A stretch of DNA of 64,000 nucleotides from the NCBI RefSeq assembly GCF_000617845.2, contig NZ_DF820425.1, positions 1,708,538 to 1,772,537 of the forward strand, written 5' to 3'. Below, one piece after another: positions 8,256-15,600 of this stretch. A program made the translations under genes and the position numbers. Numbering within the stretch: position 1 is the stretch's first letter; each line of letters begins with the position of its first letter. This DNA comes from Bradyrhizobium sp. DOA9 (GTDB lineage: Bacteria > Pseudomonadota > Alphaproteobacteria > Rhizobiales > Xanthobacteraceae). Below the pieces are notes generated by a model. The model was not told the DNA's origin. It worked only from the letters and a program-made list of their open reading frames with translations, and searched no databases.

Positions 8256-8915
8256 ATGATTCATGTGATTTCTTGCGTCAATCGGCACCTGTACGAGGAC
8301 GTTCTCGAACAGCATTTCCGGATTCGTCACGAGATTTTCGTCGAGGAGCGGAAATGGGAGGCGCTTCGCAAGCCCGATGGCCGCGAGATCGACAGCTACG
8401 ACAACGAGGACGCGGTCTACCTGCTGGCTCTCGACAACCGCCGGGTGCTCGGCGGCTCCCGCCTGTATCCGACCACCCGGCCGACGATGATGAGCGAGGT
8501 TTTCCCGCATCTCGCCGCGGTGCGCGGTTGCCCCGCGGACCCGCTGGTCTGGGAATGGTCGCGCTTCTTCGTCACGCGCGAGCGCCGCGACGGCGCGTTC
8601 AATTTACAATTGATGGCGGCCGCGCAGGAGTTCTGCCTCGATCAGGGCATCGAGCGGCTCTGCCTCGTCATGGAGACGTGGTGGTTGCCACGGTTCCACG
8701 ACATCGGGTTCATCGTGACGCCGCTCGGATTGCCGGCGCTGGTGGAGAATTCCTGGACCATGGCGGCAACCATCGAGATGCGCCAGGAGTCGCTCGATGT
8801 CGTGCGCGGCCGTATCGGGATGGCGAGCATCGTCCAGCAGGACGGCCCTCGGATCGATTGCATCGCCCGTGCCAACCTCTGCGGTCATGCTGCCGCGCAA
8901 CGAAAGAGCGCCTGA
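8256..8915 (+). CDS. bjaI: acyl/aryl-homoserine lactone synthase (BjaI/RpaI type LuxI)
   Basis: A 219-residue LuxI-family synthase. The family's conserved residues are present: R24, F28, W34, D46, D49, R69, F83, E100 and R103. The stretches YEDVLEQHFRIRHEIFVEERKWE and RLYPTTRPTMMSEVFPHL are characteristic of the BjaI/RpaI/BraI branch. Members of that branch take acyl-CoA or aryl-CoA donors (isovaleryl, p-coumaroyl, cinnamoyl) instead of acyl-ACP; this is established for those named proteins and inferred here. A GGGGGA ribosome site precedes the ATG. The exact acyl group cannot be read from the sequence. Confidence 0.9.
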   Translation: MIHVISCVNRHLYEDVLEQHFRIRHEIFVEERKWEALRKPDGREIDSYDNEDAVYLLALDNRRVLGGSRLYPTTRPTMMSEVFPHLAAVRGCPADPLVWEWSRFFVTRERRDGAFNLQLMAAAQEFCLDQGIERLCLVMETWWLPRFHDIGFIVTPLGLPALVENSWTMAATIEMRQESLDVVRGRIGMASIVQQDGPRIDCIARANLCGHAAAQRKSA

Positions 8916-8916
8916 A

Positions 8917-9135
8917 ATGTCGGACTTGATGCGGGACAACCAGATCATGGCGCAAATCCAAGACGAGAATCTCGGCTACATGTCCGACATGGCACTGGAG
9001 CTGGCGCAGTTGGCGGACGATTCCGGGCTGACGACGCTCGCCTATCTGTTTCGGATGGCGGCCCTGGAGGCATCGATGGCCAACAGCGTTGTCGCCGAGC
9101 TGGACGAACTCCCCCAGCAGATGACGCCGCACTAG
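8917..9135 (+). CDS. 72-residue protein directly downstream of bjaI
   Basis: The ATG at 8917 is one base past the synthase stop codon, so translation is probably coupled. The protein runs MSDLMRDNQIMAQIQDENLGYMSDMALELAQLADDSGLTTLAYLFRMAALEAS... and ends ELPQQMTPH. It is predicted almost wholly helical and acidic, with no membrane segment or signal peptide. The frame can be read 120 bases further upstream, but that part overlaps bjaI and is a shadow. I do not recognise the family. Its position makes it a candidate partner or modulator of the quorum-sensing pair (inference). Confidence 0.75.
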   Translation: MSDLMRDNQIMAQIQDENLGYMSDMALELAQLADDSGLTTLAYLFRMAALEASMANSVVAELDELPQQMTPH

Positions 9136-9165
9136 GCCTGGCGCTGCTCGATCCCACGACGATCG

Positions 9166-9196
9166 CACCCTCTCACCGCGGCCCGGTGAGAGGGTG
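9166..9196 (+). terminator. strong hairpin after the bjaI operon
   Basis: Perfect 12-base arms CACCCTCTCACC (9166-9177) and GGTGAGAGGGTG (9185-9196) with a 7-base loop, 31 bases after the stop of the small gene. No T run follows, so it may end or protect the message rather than act as a classic intrinsic terminator. Confidence 0.6.
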
Positions 9197-9222
9197 ATGG
9201 CATTTGAACCTTCACAAACGGT

Positions 9223-9290
9223 CGTCATGCCCGGGCTTGTCCCGCCGAAGCGGCTACGGCCGCGCAGGCGGGACAAGCCCGGCCATGACG
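9223..9290. repeat. intergenic palindromic repeat
   Basis: Inverted repeat with arms around CGTCATGCCCGGGCTTGTCC (from 9223) and its near complement ending at 9290. The same family occurs at 20842-20926. The rest of the gap from 9291 to 9697 is AT-richer than average and has no convincing gene; it holds the putative BoxR site at 9540. Confidence 0.8.
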
Positions 9291-9539
9291 CCGTTATCTG
9301 TCGGATGCTCCAACTGGCACGTCCTATGAGATCGCCTGGCAACGGGGAGGGTGATCGTTTGGCTGCGGCAGGTCGCCTCATGCCGTGCGGCAGCCTTTTT
9401 GCGTTGCAAGGCGCATATCGACGTCCCCTTTGCTGCACGAAGAGGCGCAGGATGCCCAAAATCCTCTATTGCTCCGAATTGTTTTAAGCCTAAAATGTTT
9501 TCGAGATTGTAGCTGCCGGGTGCAACCGCATGTGCCGAG

Positions 9540-9555
9540 ATGCAACAAAGTGCAT
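9540..9555. promoter_or_regulatory. putative BoxR operator before livHMGF
   Basis: ATGCA-ACAAAG-TGCAT: perfect 5-base arms around six bases, 143 bases before the livH start, with a further TGCA at 9521-9524. The same architecture and partly the same spacer are found before bclA (19207) and boxC (21779 and 21831). BzdR/BoxR-type regulators are known to bind TGCA-bearing repeats. This ties the importer to the benzoyl-CoA cluster. Confidence 0.65.
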
Positions 9556-9697
9556 GTCTGGTGTCGAATCGCTCTTGCCTCGGAACGATACTGCCATTAC
9601 CCATTTTTCGGCCTTGAAGAGGCAGGGGGAGCTCTTTCACTGATGGCGACTGTGTTCGAACATCGGCGCGACGCTGCGCGCGCCTGAAAGAGTCTTG

Positions 9698-10615
9698 ATG
9701 CTGCTCGTCGTCGAACAATTCTTGAATGGGCTGCAGTTCGGCCTGCTGCTGTTCCTGCTCGCCGCGGGCCTGACGCTGGTGTTCGGGATCATGGATCTCG
9801 TCAACCTCGCGCACGGCTCGCTCTACATGATGGGCGCCTATTTCGCGGCGACCTTCGCGGCGTGGACCGGCAGCTTCTTAGCTGGCGCGCTGATGGCGCT
9901 CGGGGCAACGCTGGTGCTCGGCATCGTGCTGGAGGTGAGCGCGCTGCGGCATCTCTACGGCCGCGACCATCTCGACCACGTGCTCGCGACCTTCGGCCTG
10001 ATCCTGTTCTTCAATGAAGCCGTGCGGCTGATCTGGGGCCCGGCGGGCCTTGCGCTGCCGCTGCCGGCCTGGCTCACGGTGCCGGTGCCGATCCTGCCCG
10101 GCATCCACTATCCCGCCTATCGCCTCGCCATCATCGCGGTGGCGCTGCTGGTCGCGCTGCTGCTCTATCTCGGCGTGATGCGCACGCGCATCGGCATGCT
10201 GATCCGCGCCGGCGCGTCCAACCGCGAGATGATCGGCGCGCTCGGCATCAACATCAAGCTGCTCTACACGCTGGTGTTCGGCCTGGGCGCCGCGCTCGCG
10301 GGCCTTGCCGGACTGATGCAGGCGCCGATCCTGACCGTGCAGATCGGCATGGGCGAGAACATCCTGATCCTCGCCTTCGTCATCATCGTGATCGGCGGCA
10401 TCGGCTCGATCCGCGGCGCCTTCCTCGCCGCGATCTTCGTCGGCATGATCGACACGCTCGGCCGCGCCTTCCTGCCGAACCTGCTCCGCCAGGTGCTGAG
10501 CGGCGCCGCCGCGTCCACCGCCGCACCCGCGCTGTCCTCCATGCTGATCTATCTGCTGATGGCGATCGTGCTGGTGGTGCGGCCGGAGGGGCTGTTTCCG
10601 GCCAACCGTCGATGA
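9698..10615 (+). CDS. livH: Liv-type ABC permease, probable aromatic-acid importer
   Basis: A 305-residue inner-membrane permease with the opening LNGLQFGLLLFLLAAGLTLVFGIMDLVNLAHGSLYM, the LivH signature with VNLAHG in place of INFAQG. About eight hydrophobic segments are visible. A TTG one codon upstream is also in frame, but the ATG at 9698 sits correctly behind GAAAGAG. It begins a four-gene livHMGF operon with a putative BoxR site in its promoter, so benzoate or a related aromatic acid is the likely cargo. No binding-protein gene is present in the operon. Confidence 0.92.
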   Translation: MLLVVEQFLNGLQFGLLLFLLAAGLTLVFGIMDLVNLAHGSLYMMGAYFAATFAAWTGSFLAGALMALGATLVLGIVLEVSALRHLYGRDHLDHVLATFGLILFFNEAVRLIWGPAGLALPLPAWLTVPVPILPGIHYPAYRLAIIAVALLVALLLYLGVMRTRIGMLIRAGASNREMIGALGINIKLLYTLVFGLGAALAGLAGLMQAPILTVQIGMGENILILAFVIIVIGGIGSIRGAFLAAIFVGMIDTLGRAFLPNLLRQVLSGAAASTAAPALSSMLIYLLMAIVLVVRPEGLFPANRR

Positions 10616-10628
10616 AGAGCTTGCGTCG

Positions 10629-11573
10629 ATGAAGGGTTTGAGCGTGAGCAAGGCCGTCACGGCCCTGATGCTGGCGGGGCTCGTGCTGCTGCCGCTCTAT
10701 TCGCAGCTGTCCGGCAACATCTTCATCCTGACGCTGTTCACCCGGATCATCATCCTGGCGCTGGCTGCTGCGAGCCTCAACCTGATCATGGGGTTCGGCG
10801 GCATGATGAGCTTCGGCCATGCCGCCTATCTCGGCATCGGCGGCTATGCCGTCGGCATGCTCGCGCAGGAAGGCGTCGGTTCCGGCTTCATCCAGTTTCC
10901 GGTCGCGCTCGCGGCCTCTGCGATCTATGCGCTCGTGATCGGCGCGCTCTCGCTTCGAACCCGCGGGGTCTACTTCATCATGATCACGCTGGCCTTCGCC
11001 CAGATGGCCTATTACGTCGCCTCGGGGCTGGCGCGTTACGGCGGCGACGACGGCCTCACGATCTACAATCGCAGCGACTTCTCCGGCCTAATCAATCTCG
11101 GCAATCGCGTGCAGTTCTACTATCTCTGCCTCGCCTGCCTGTTCGGCGTGATCTTCCTGATCTGGCGCATCGTCAATTCGCGCTTCGGCCTCGTGGTGCA
11201 GGGCCTGCGCTCCAACGAGCAGCGCATGCAGGCGATCGGCTTTCCGGCCAAGCGCTACCAGCTGGTCTGCTTCGTCATATCGGGCACGATGTGCGGCCTC
11301 GCCGGCGCGCTGCTCGCCAACAACACCGATTTCGTCAGCCCGGCGGTGATGTACTGGACCCGTTCCGGCGACCTCATGGTGATGGTGATCCTGGGCGGCA
11401 TGGGCACGTTGTTCGGCCCGGTGATGGGTGCGGTGGTGTTCCTGCTGCTGGAGGAGTTCCTGTCGCAGATCACCGAATATTGGGCGCTGATCATGGGGCC
11501 GCTGCTGCTGCTCATCGTCCTGTTCGGCCGTGGCGGCATCATGGGCGTGCTCGGGAGGGCTGGCCGTGGCTGA
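10629..11573 (+). CDS. livM: Liv-type ABC permease (LivM)
   Basis: A 314-residue membrane protein with the LivM core AAASLNLIMGFGGMMSFGHAAYLGIGGYAVGM near residues 45-76, the ATPase-contact loop RSNEQRMQAIGFPAKRYQ, and the late VMVILGGMGTLFGPVMGA segment typical of the family. It starts 13 bases after livH, and its end overlaps the livG start. It should form the import channel with the preceding gene product. Confidence 0.93.
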   Translation: MKGLSVSKAVTALMLAGLVLLPLYSQLSGNIFILTLFTRIIILALAAASLNLIMGFGGMMSFGHAAYLGIGGYAVGMLAQEGVGSGFIQFPVALAASAIYALVIGALSLRTRGVYFIMITLAFAQMAYYVASGLARYGGDDGLTIYNRSDFSGLINLGNRVQFYYLCLACLFGVIFLIWRIVNSRFGLVVQGLRSNEQRMQAIGFPAKRYQLVCFVISGTMCGLAGALLANNTDFVSPAVMYWTRSGDLMVMVILGGMGTLFGPVMGAVVFLLLEEFLSQITEYWALIMGPLLLLIVLFGRGGIMGVLGRAGRG

Positions 11574-12333
11574 ACCCTTGCTCCGCGTCGAAAAGCTGGT
11601 GCGCCGCTTCGGCGGCATCATCGCGACCGACAATGTCTCGCTCGACGTCGCATCCGGCGAGCTGCACGCCATCATCGGGCCGAACGGCGCCGGCAAGACC
11701 ACGCTGATCAGCCAGCTCACCGGGCATCTCGCGCCGCATTCCGGCAGCGTCTCGCTGGCCGGCCGCGACATCACCTATCTGCCGGCCTATCGCCGCTGCG
11801 CGCTCGGTCTTGCACGCTCGTTCCAGATCACCTCGCTGCTGCTGGACTTCACCGCCGCCGACAATGTCGCGCTGGCGGCGCAGGCGCATGCCGGCACCTC
11901 GTTCCGCTTCTTCGCCAATGCGCGCAAGGAGAAGGGCCTGCGCGATGCCGCCCACGCCGCGCTCGACCGCGTCGGCCTGTTGCATCGCGCCGATGTCGTG
12001 GTGTCCAGGCTCAGCCATGGCGAGCGTCGCCAGATCGAGCTTGCGGTGGCGCTCGCGAGCAAGCCGAAGCTGCTGCTGCTCGACGAGCCGATGGCGGGCC
12101 TCGGCGTGACCGAATCCCAGCGCATGGTGCAACTGCTCCAGGAGCTGCGCAAAGAGGTCTCGATCGTGCTGGTCGAGCACGACATGCCGGCGGTGTTCGC
12201 GCTGGCCGACCGCATCACGGTGCTGGTCTATGGCCGCGTCATCGCCTCCGGCGATCCGGCCGCGATCCGGGCCAACGAGGACGTCAAACGCGCCTATCTC
12301 GGCGATCAGCATGTGGTGACGCATCATGGCTGA
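11566..12333 (+). CDS. livG: Liv-type ABC ATP-binding protein (LivG)
   Basis: A 255-residue ATPase with Walker A GPNGAGKT, signature LSHGERR, Walker B ending LLLDEPMAGLG, and a switch histidine in VEHDMPAVF. An ATG further upstream lies inside livM. The GTG at 11566 has a GGGAGGG site at the right spacing, gives the family start VAEPLLRVEKLV, and overlaps the livM stop by eight bases. Confidence 0.93.
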   Translation: MAEPLLRVEKLVRRFGGIIATDNVSLDVASGELHAIIGPNGAGKTTLISQLTGHLAPHSGSVSLAGRDITYLPAYRRCALGLARSFQITSLLLDFTAADNVALAAQAHAGTSFRFFANARKEKGLRDAAHAALDRVGLLHRADVVVSRLSHGERRQIELAVALASKPKLLLLDEPMAGLGVTESQRMVQLLQELRKEVSIVLVEHDMPAVFALADRITVLVYGRVIASGDPAAIRANEDVKRAYLGDQHVVTHHG

Positions 12334-13039
12334 CACGCTGCTCGAGGTCGACGGCATCGAGACCTGCTACGGCCTGTCCCAGGTGCTGTTCGGCCTGTCG
12401 CTGTCGATCAAGCCCGGCGAGATGGTCTCGCTGATGGGCCGCAACGGCATGGGCAAGACCACCACCATCCGCTCCATCATGGGCCTGACGCCGGCACGCG
12501 CGGGCAGCATCCGCTTCGCGGGGGCGGAGGTGCGGCAGCTTCCGTCCTACAGGATTGCCAAGCTGGGCGTCGGTCTCGTTCCGGAGGGACGCCAGATCTT
12601 CCCGAACCTCACCGTGCGCGAAAACCTGGTCGCGGCCGCGGCCGATCGCTTCGGCAGCGATAATCCCTGGACGCTCGCCGCGATCTACGTGCTGTTCCCG
12701 CGCCTTGCCGAGCGTGCGTCCAACATGGGCAACCAGCTCTCCGGCGGCGAGCAGCAGATGCTCGCGATCGGCCGCGCATTGATGACGAATCCAAAGCTCC
12801 TGATCCTGGACGAGGCGACCGAGGGCCTCGCGCCGCTGATCCGTGAGGAGATCTGGAATTGCCTGTCGCTGCTCAAGAGCCGGGGCCAGTCGATCCTGGT
12901 CGTCGACAAGAACGTCGACCATCTCGCCCGCATCTGCGATCGCCACTACATCATCGAGCGCGGCAAGACGGTGTGGAGCGGCACCTCCGACCAGCTGATG
13001 GCCGCGCCGGACCTGCAGCACAAATATCTCGGGATCTGA
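12326..13039 (+). CDS. livF: Liv-type ABC ATP-binding protein (LivF)
   Basis: A 237-residue ATPase with Walker A GRNGMGKT, signature LSGGEQQM and Walker B ending LILDEATEGLAP. Its start overlaps livG by eight bases. The D-loop and switch region read VVDKNVDHL: a lysine (K) replaces the usual H or Q after VVD, which is a known variant in LivF proteins but worth noting. It closes the livHMGF operon; no clear terminator follows before the convergent gene at 13083. Confidence 0.92.
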   Translation: MADTLLEVDGIETCYGLSQVLFGLSLSIKPGEMVSLMGRNGMGKTTTIRSIMGLTPARAGSIRFAGAEVRQLPSYRIAKLGVGLVPEGRQIFPNLTVRENLVAAAADRFGSDNPWTLAAIYVLFPRLAERASNMGNQLSGGEQQMLAIGRALMTNPKLLILDEATEGLAPLIREEIWNCLSLLKSRGQSILVVDKNVDHLARICDRHYIIERGKTVWSGTSDQLMAAPDLQHKYLGI

Positions 13040-13082
13040 GCCCCACTCCAGCCGCAATGACGGACGAGATCGACGCGATCTC

Positions 13083-13427
13083 TCACCAATAGATCCCGTG
13101 CCGATGCAGCTCGCGGATCACGCGCGCCTCGGTGGAGGGCTGCCGGCGTTTCGGCTTGGCGGTTTCGGTCGTCTTTGCCGCCGGCGCGGTGCTTGATTGC
13201 GCCGGAGCTGCGGCCGGCGCTGTCGATGCGGCGGGGGCGGTCGTCGCCGTCTGCACATTCGCCGGTGGCGGGCTTGGGGTCGTTTGCGCCGGAGCGGTGG
13301 CCGCCGCGGCCGGCTGTTCCGCCGGCTGGCTCGCATTGCTGGCCGCCAGGCTGAGGCTCCGCGAGCCGCCGGCATGGGCCTGGCTTGCGAGCACCGACAT
13401 CGCGGCGATCAGGATCAGCTTGCGCAT
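13083..13427 (-). CDS. small exported Ala/Pro-rich protein
   Basis: A 114-residue protein with a signal peptide (MRKLILIAAMSVLASQAHAG), then a long low-complexity Ala/Pro/Thr/Gln stretch, and a conserved-looking basic end STEARVIRELHRHGIYW. Upstream in-frame starts at 13433 and 13442 exist, but GGGG is spaced for 13427. The protein probably sits in the periplasm with its short C-terminal motif as the working part. I have no function for it. Confidence 0.7.
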   Translation of the reverse strand: MRKLILIAAMSVLASQAHAGGSRSLSLAASNASQPAEQPAAAATAPAQTTPSPPPANVQTATTAPAASTAPAAAPAQSSTAPAAKTTETAKPKRRQPSTEARVIRELHRHGIYW

Positions 13428-13442
13428 GGTCATCCCCGTCAT

Positions 13443-13766
13443 CTGGTCAATCGATCTTACCCAATTCCAACGGGCTCAACGCGCGAGGCGGTGCACGCCG
13501 ATCTCGACCAGGGTGGTCCGACAGGACAAGCGGTAGATCAGGCTGAACAATTGACCCCACATGACCGAACTCCGTTGTTGATCATGGAAAGCCGTTATAC
13601 GCCGGCCGGCTTTCCGGCGTTTTTCGCCGGATGAGGAAAATGGCTTCATCCGGGGCCGGCGCGATGTCGTCGGAACAGTCCGGACGAAGTCGCCTCACGC
13701 CGGCGTGAAGCCGCGTGCCGATCAGGGCCGGACCGGATTCCGATAGAGGCCGGTAGTTGTCCCGAG
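13443..13766. other. 324-base gap with an orphan terminator
   Basis: No open frame in this gap has a coding look. It holds the plus-strand terminator at 13599-13624, which has no plus-strand gene within 550 bases upstream. See the finding on a possible small RNA. Confidence 0.5.
13599..13624 (+). terminator. intrinsic terminator without an obvious gene
   Basis: Arms ACGCCGG (13599-13605) and CCGGCGT (13614-13620) with an 8-base loop, followed at once by a five-T run. On the minus strand no T run follows, so it works for plus-strand transcription only. Confidence 0.65.
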
Positions 13767-13823
13767 ATGAAGCGTGCGCAGCGCGGCAGTATCGTGCGGG
13801 CGGCCTTCAGACCCGGTTATCGT

Positions 13824-13985
13824 ATGAGTTCCGATCGCGAAGACGATCCGCCGATCCTCATCTGCTCAAAATGCAGGCGGCCAATGACGTTCCTGGCGAC
13901 ACTACCTGGAATAGTCACGCTGCCTCCGGAACACGCTTATCATTGCGTCCCGTGCCGTCGGGTCGACACGATTCGGCTGAAGTGA
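13824..13985 (+). CDS. small CxxC/CxxC protein (zinc-ribbon-like)
   Basis: A 53-residue protein with two cysteine pairs, ICSKCRRPM and YHCVPCRRVD, 24-26 residues apart, which is a zinc-ribbon-like layout. An in-frame ATG at 13767 would add 19 basic residues; the later start gives the compact form MSSDREDDPPILICSKC. It is probably cytoplasmic and structural or nucleic-acid binding. No specific role is known to me. Confidence 0.65.
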   Translation: MSSDREDDPPILICSKCRRPMTFLATLPGIVTLPPEHAYHCVPCRRVDTIRLK

Positions 13986-14009
13986 GCCGCCGGGTCGCGC
14001 CGGACTTCC

Positions 14010-15446
14010 TTAAAACACCTCGAAATATTCGCGATGCTCCCAGTCGGTCACTTCCGACAGGAAGCGATCGATCTCGGCGTTCTTGATGTGGGTGTAGTAG
14101 TCGACGAACTCAGCCCCGAGCTTCTCGCGGAAGAACGGATCGTCCTTGAGCGCCGCGACCGCATCGCGCAGGCTTTTCGGCAATGGCGGCGCCTTGGTCT
14201 CGTAGGGCGTGTCGGCCGAGGGGCCGGGATCGAGCTTGCGATCGACGCCGTCGAGGCCTGAGAGGATCTGCGAGGCCATGTAGAGATAGGGATTGGCCGC
14301 GGGCTCGCCGATGCGGTTCTCCAGGCGCGTTGCGGCATCACCGGCGCCGCCGAGCACGCGGATCATCACGCCCCTGTTGTCGCGGCCCCAGATCGCGCGG
14401 TCCGGCGCCAGCGAATAGGAGCGGTAGCGCTTGTAGCCGTTGATGGTGGGCGTGGTGAACAATGTCGAGGCGCGGGCGTGGTCGAGCAGGCCGGCGAGGT
14501 AGGACCTGCCGAACGCGCTGAGCGGCTCGCCGCCGTCTTTCGCCATGAACTGGTTGTCGCCGCTGGCGCGCGAGACGATCGACTGGTGCAGGTGCCAGCC
14601 GCTGGCGAACACGTTCGGCAGCTTCGGCCGGCACATGAAGGTGGCGTGATAGCCGTGGCGGCGCGCGATCTGCTTCACGGCGCTGCGGAACAGCACCATG
14701 TTGTCGGCGGGCTCCAGCCCCTTCCTCGGCGCGAAGGTGAACTCGCACTGGCTCGGCCCGAACTCGACCTCGACCGAGCGCAGGGGCAGCCCCAGCGCGA
14801 CGATGTCGCGGCGAAGGATCTCGAGCACGGGCTCCATCTGATCGAAGCGTTGCTCGGTGAGATATTGATAGCCGTGGCTGAGCAGGCTGACCGAGGGCGG
14901 CGTGCCGGGCTGGCCTGCGTCCTCGCTGCGCATATGCGGATCGTCGAGCCTGAAGATGTGGAATTCGACCTCGAGCCCCGCGACGAAATCGTGGCCGCGC
15001 GCGCCGAGCTCGTCGAGAACGCGCTTGTACAGCCCGCGCGTCGCGAACGGCACCGGGCGGCCATCGTTGAAATAAAGGTCGCACAACACCCAGCCCGTCA
15101 TCGGCGCCCACGGCAGCACGCGAAACGTGGTGGGATCAGGCACCATCAGCACGTCGGCCGCGCCTTCCATCTCCTTCATGCCGAAGCCGCCGCCGGCGGT
15201 GAACACCGGGAATACCGTGCGATGCGAGGTATCCTTGGCCAGCATGGTGGTGGTGATGGAGCAGCCGCTCTCCAGCGAGGCGATCGCCTCGGAGGCGACG
15301 ATGGTCTTGCCGCGCAGGATGCCGTGCTGGTCGGGGAAGGCGAGGCGGATCACCTCGAGGCTCTTCTCCTCGGCGATGCGGCGCATGCGCTGGGCTGCGT
15401 CCCTCTGCTCATCCGACCACAACCCATGGCGCGCGACGAAAGTCAC
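14010..15446 (-). CDS. glutamine-synthetase-like ligase
   Basis: A 478-residue member of the glutamine synthetase fold. The N-terminal beta-grasp region carries LAFPDQHGILRGKTI. The catalytic domain includes the metal-binding GLEVEFHIF, the HATFMCRPKLPNVFASGWHLHQS histidine region and the NGYKRYR box. Sequence features fit the gamma-glutamyl-amine ligases and related forms rather than the housekeeping GlnA, and no adenylylation loop is apparent. The start is a GTG at 15446 behind GAGGAG. It lies 154 bases downstream of a Rieske oxygenase gene on the same strand, recalling pathways where an amine is gamma-glutamylated before or with ring oxidation (inference). Confidence 0.88.
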   Translation of the reverse strand: MTFVARHGLWSDEQRDAAQRMRRIAEEKSLEVIRLAFPDQHGILRGKTIVASEAIASLESGCSITTTMLAKDTSHRTVFPVFTAGGGFGMKEMEGAADVLMVPDPTTFRVLPWAPMTGWVLCDLYFNDGRPVPFATRGLYKRVLDELGARGHDFVAGLEVEFHIFRLDDPHMRSEDAGQPGTPPSVSLLSHGYQYLTEQRFDQMEPVLEILRRDIVALGLPLRSVEVEFGPSQCEFTFAPRKGLEPADNMVLFRSAVKQIARRHGYHATFMCRPKLPNVFASGWHLHQSIVSRASGDNQFMAKDGGEPLSAFGRSYLAGLLDHARASTLFTTPTINGYKRYRSYSLAPDRAIWGRDNRGVMIRVLGGAGDAATRLENRIGEPAANPYLYMASQILSGLDGVDRKLDPGPSADTPYETKAPPLPKSLRDAVAALKDDPFFREKLGAEFVDYYTHIKNAEIDRFLSEVTDWEHREYFEVF

Positions 15447-15502
15447 TTCGGTTGCTCCTCAGTCTCAATGCTCGACGGGCGCACGATGCCTGCAACACAC
15501 TC

Positions 15503-15582
15503 CGTCATTGCGAGCGAAGCGAAGCAATCCAGAATCCCGCCGCGGAGACAGTCTGGATTGCTTCGCTGCGCTCGCAATGACG
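15503..15582. repeat. intergenic palindromic repeat between oxygenase and ligase genes
   Basis: Inverted repeat with arms CGTCATTGCGAGCGAAGCGA (from 15503) and TCGCTGCGCTCGCAATGACG (to 15582). A second copy of the family lies at 54217-54334. The hairpin would form inside a message spanning both genes. Confidence 0.85.
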
Positions 15583-15600
15583 GTGGAGAGAGTTTCATCC

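Noticed and set aside
9385..9687. 100-residue plus-strand frame before livH
   Set aside because: Cys/His-rich random-looking sequence over an AT-richer regulatory gap that carries the BoxR-like site; no ribosome site or domain.
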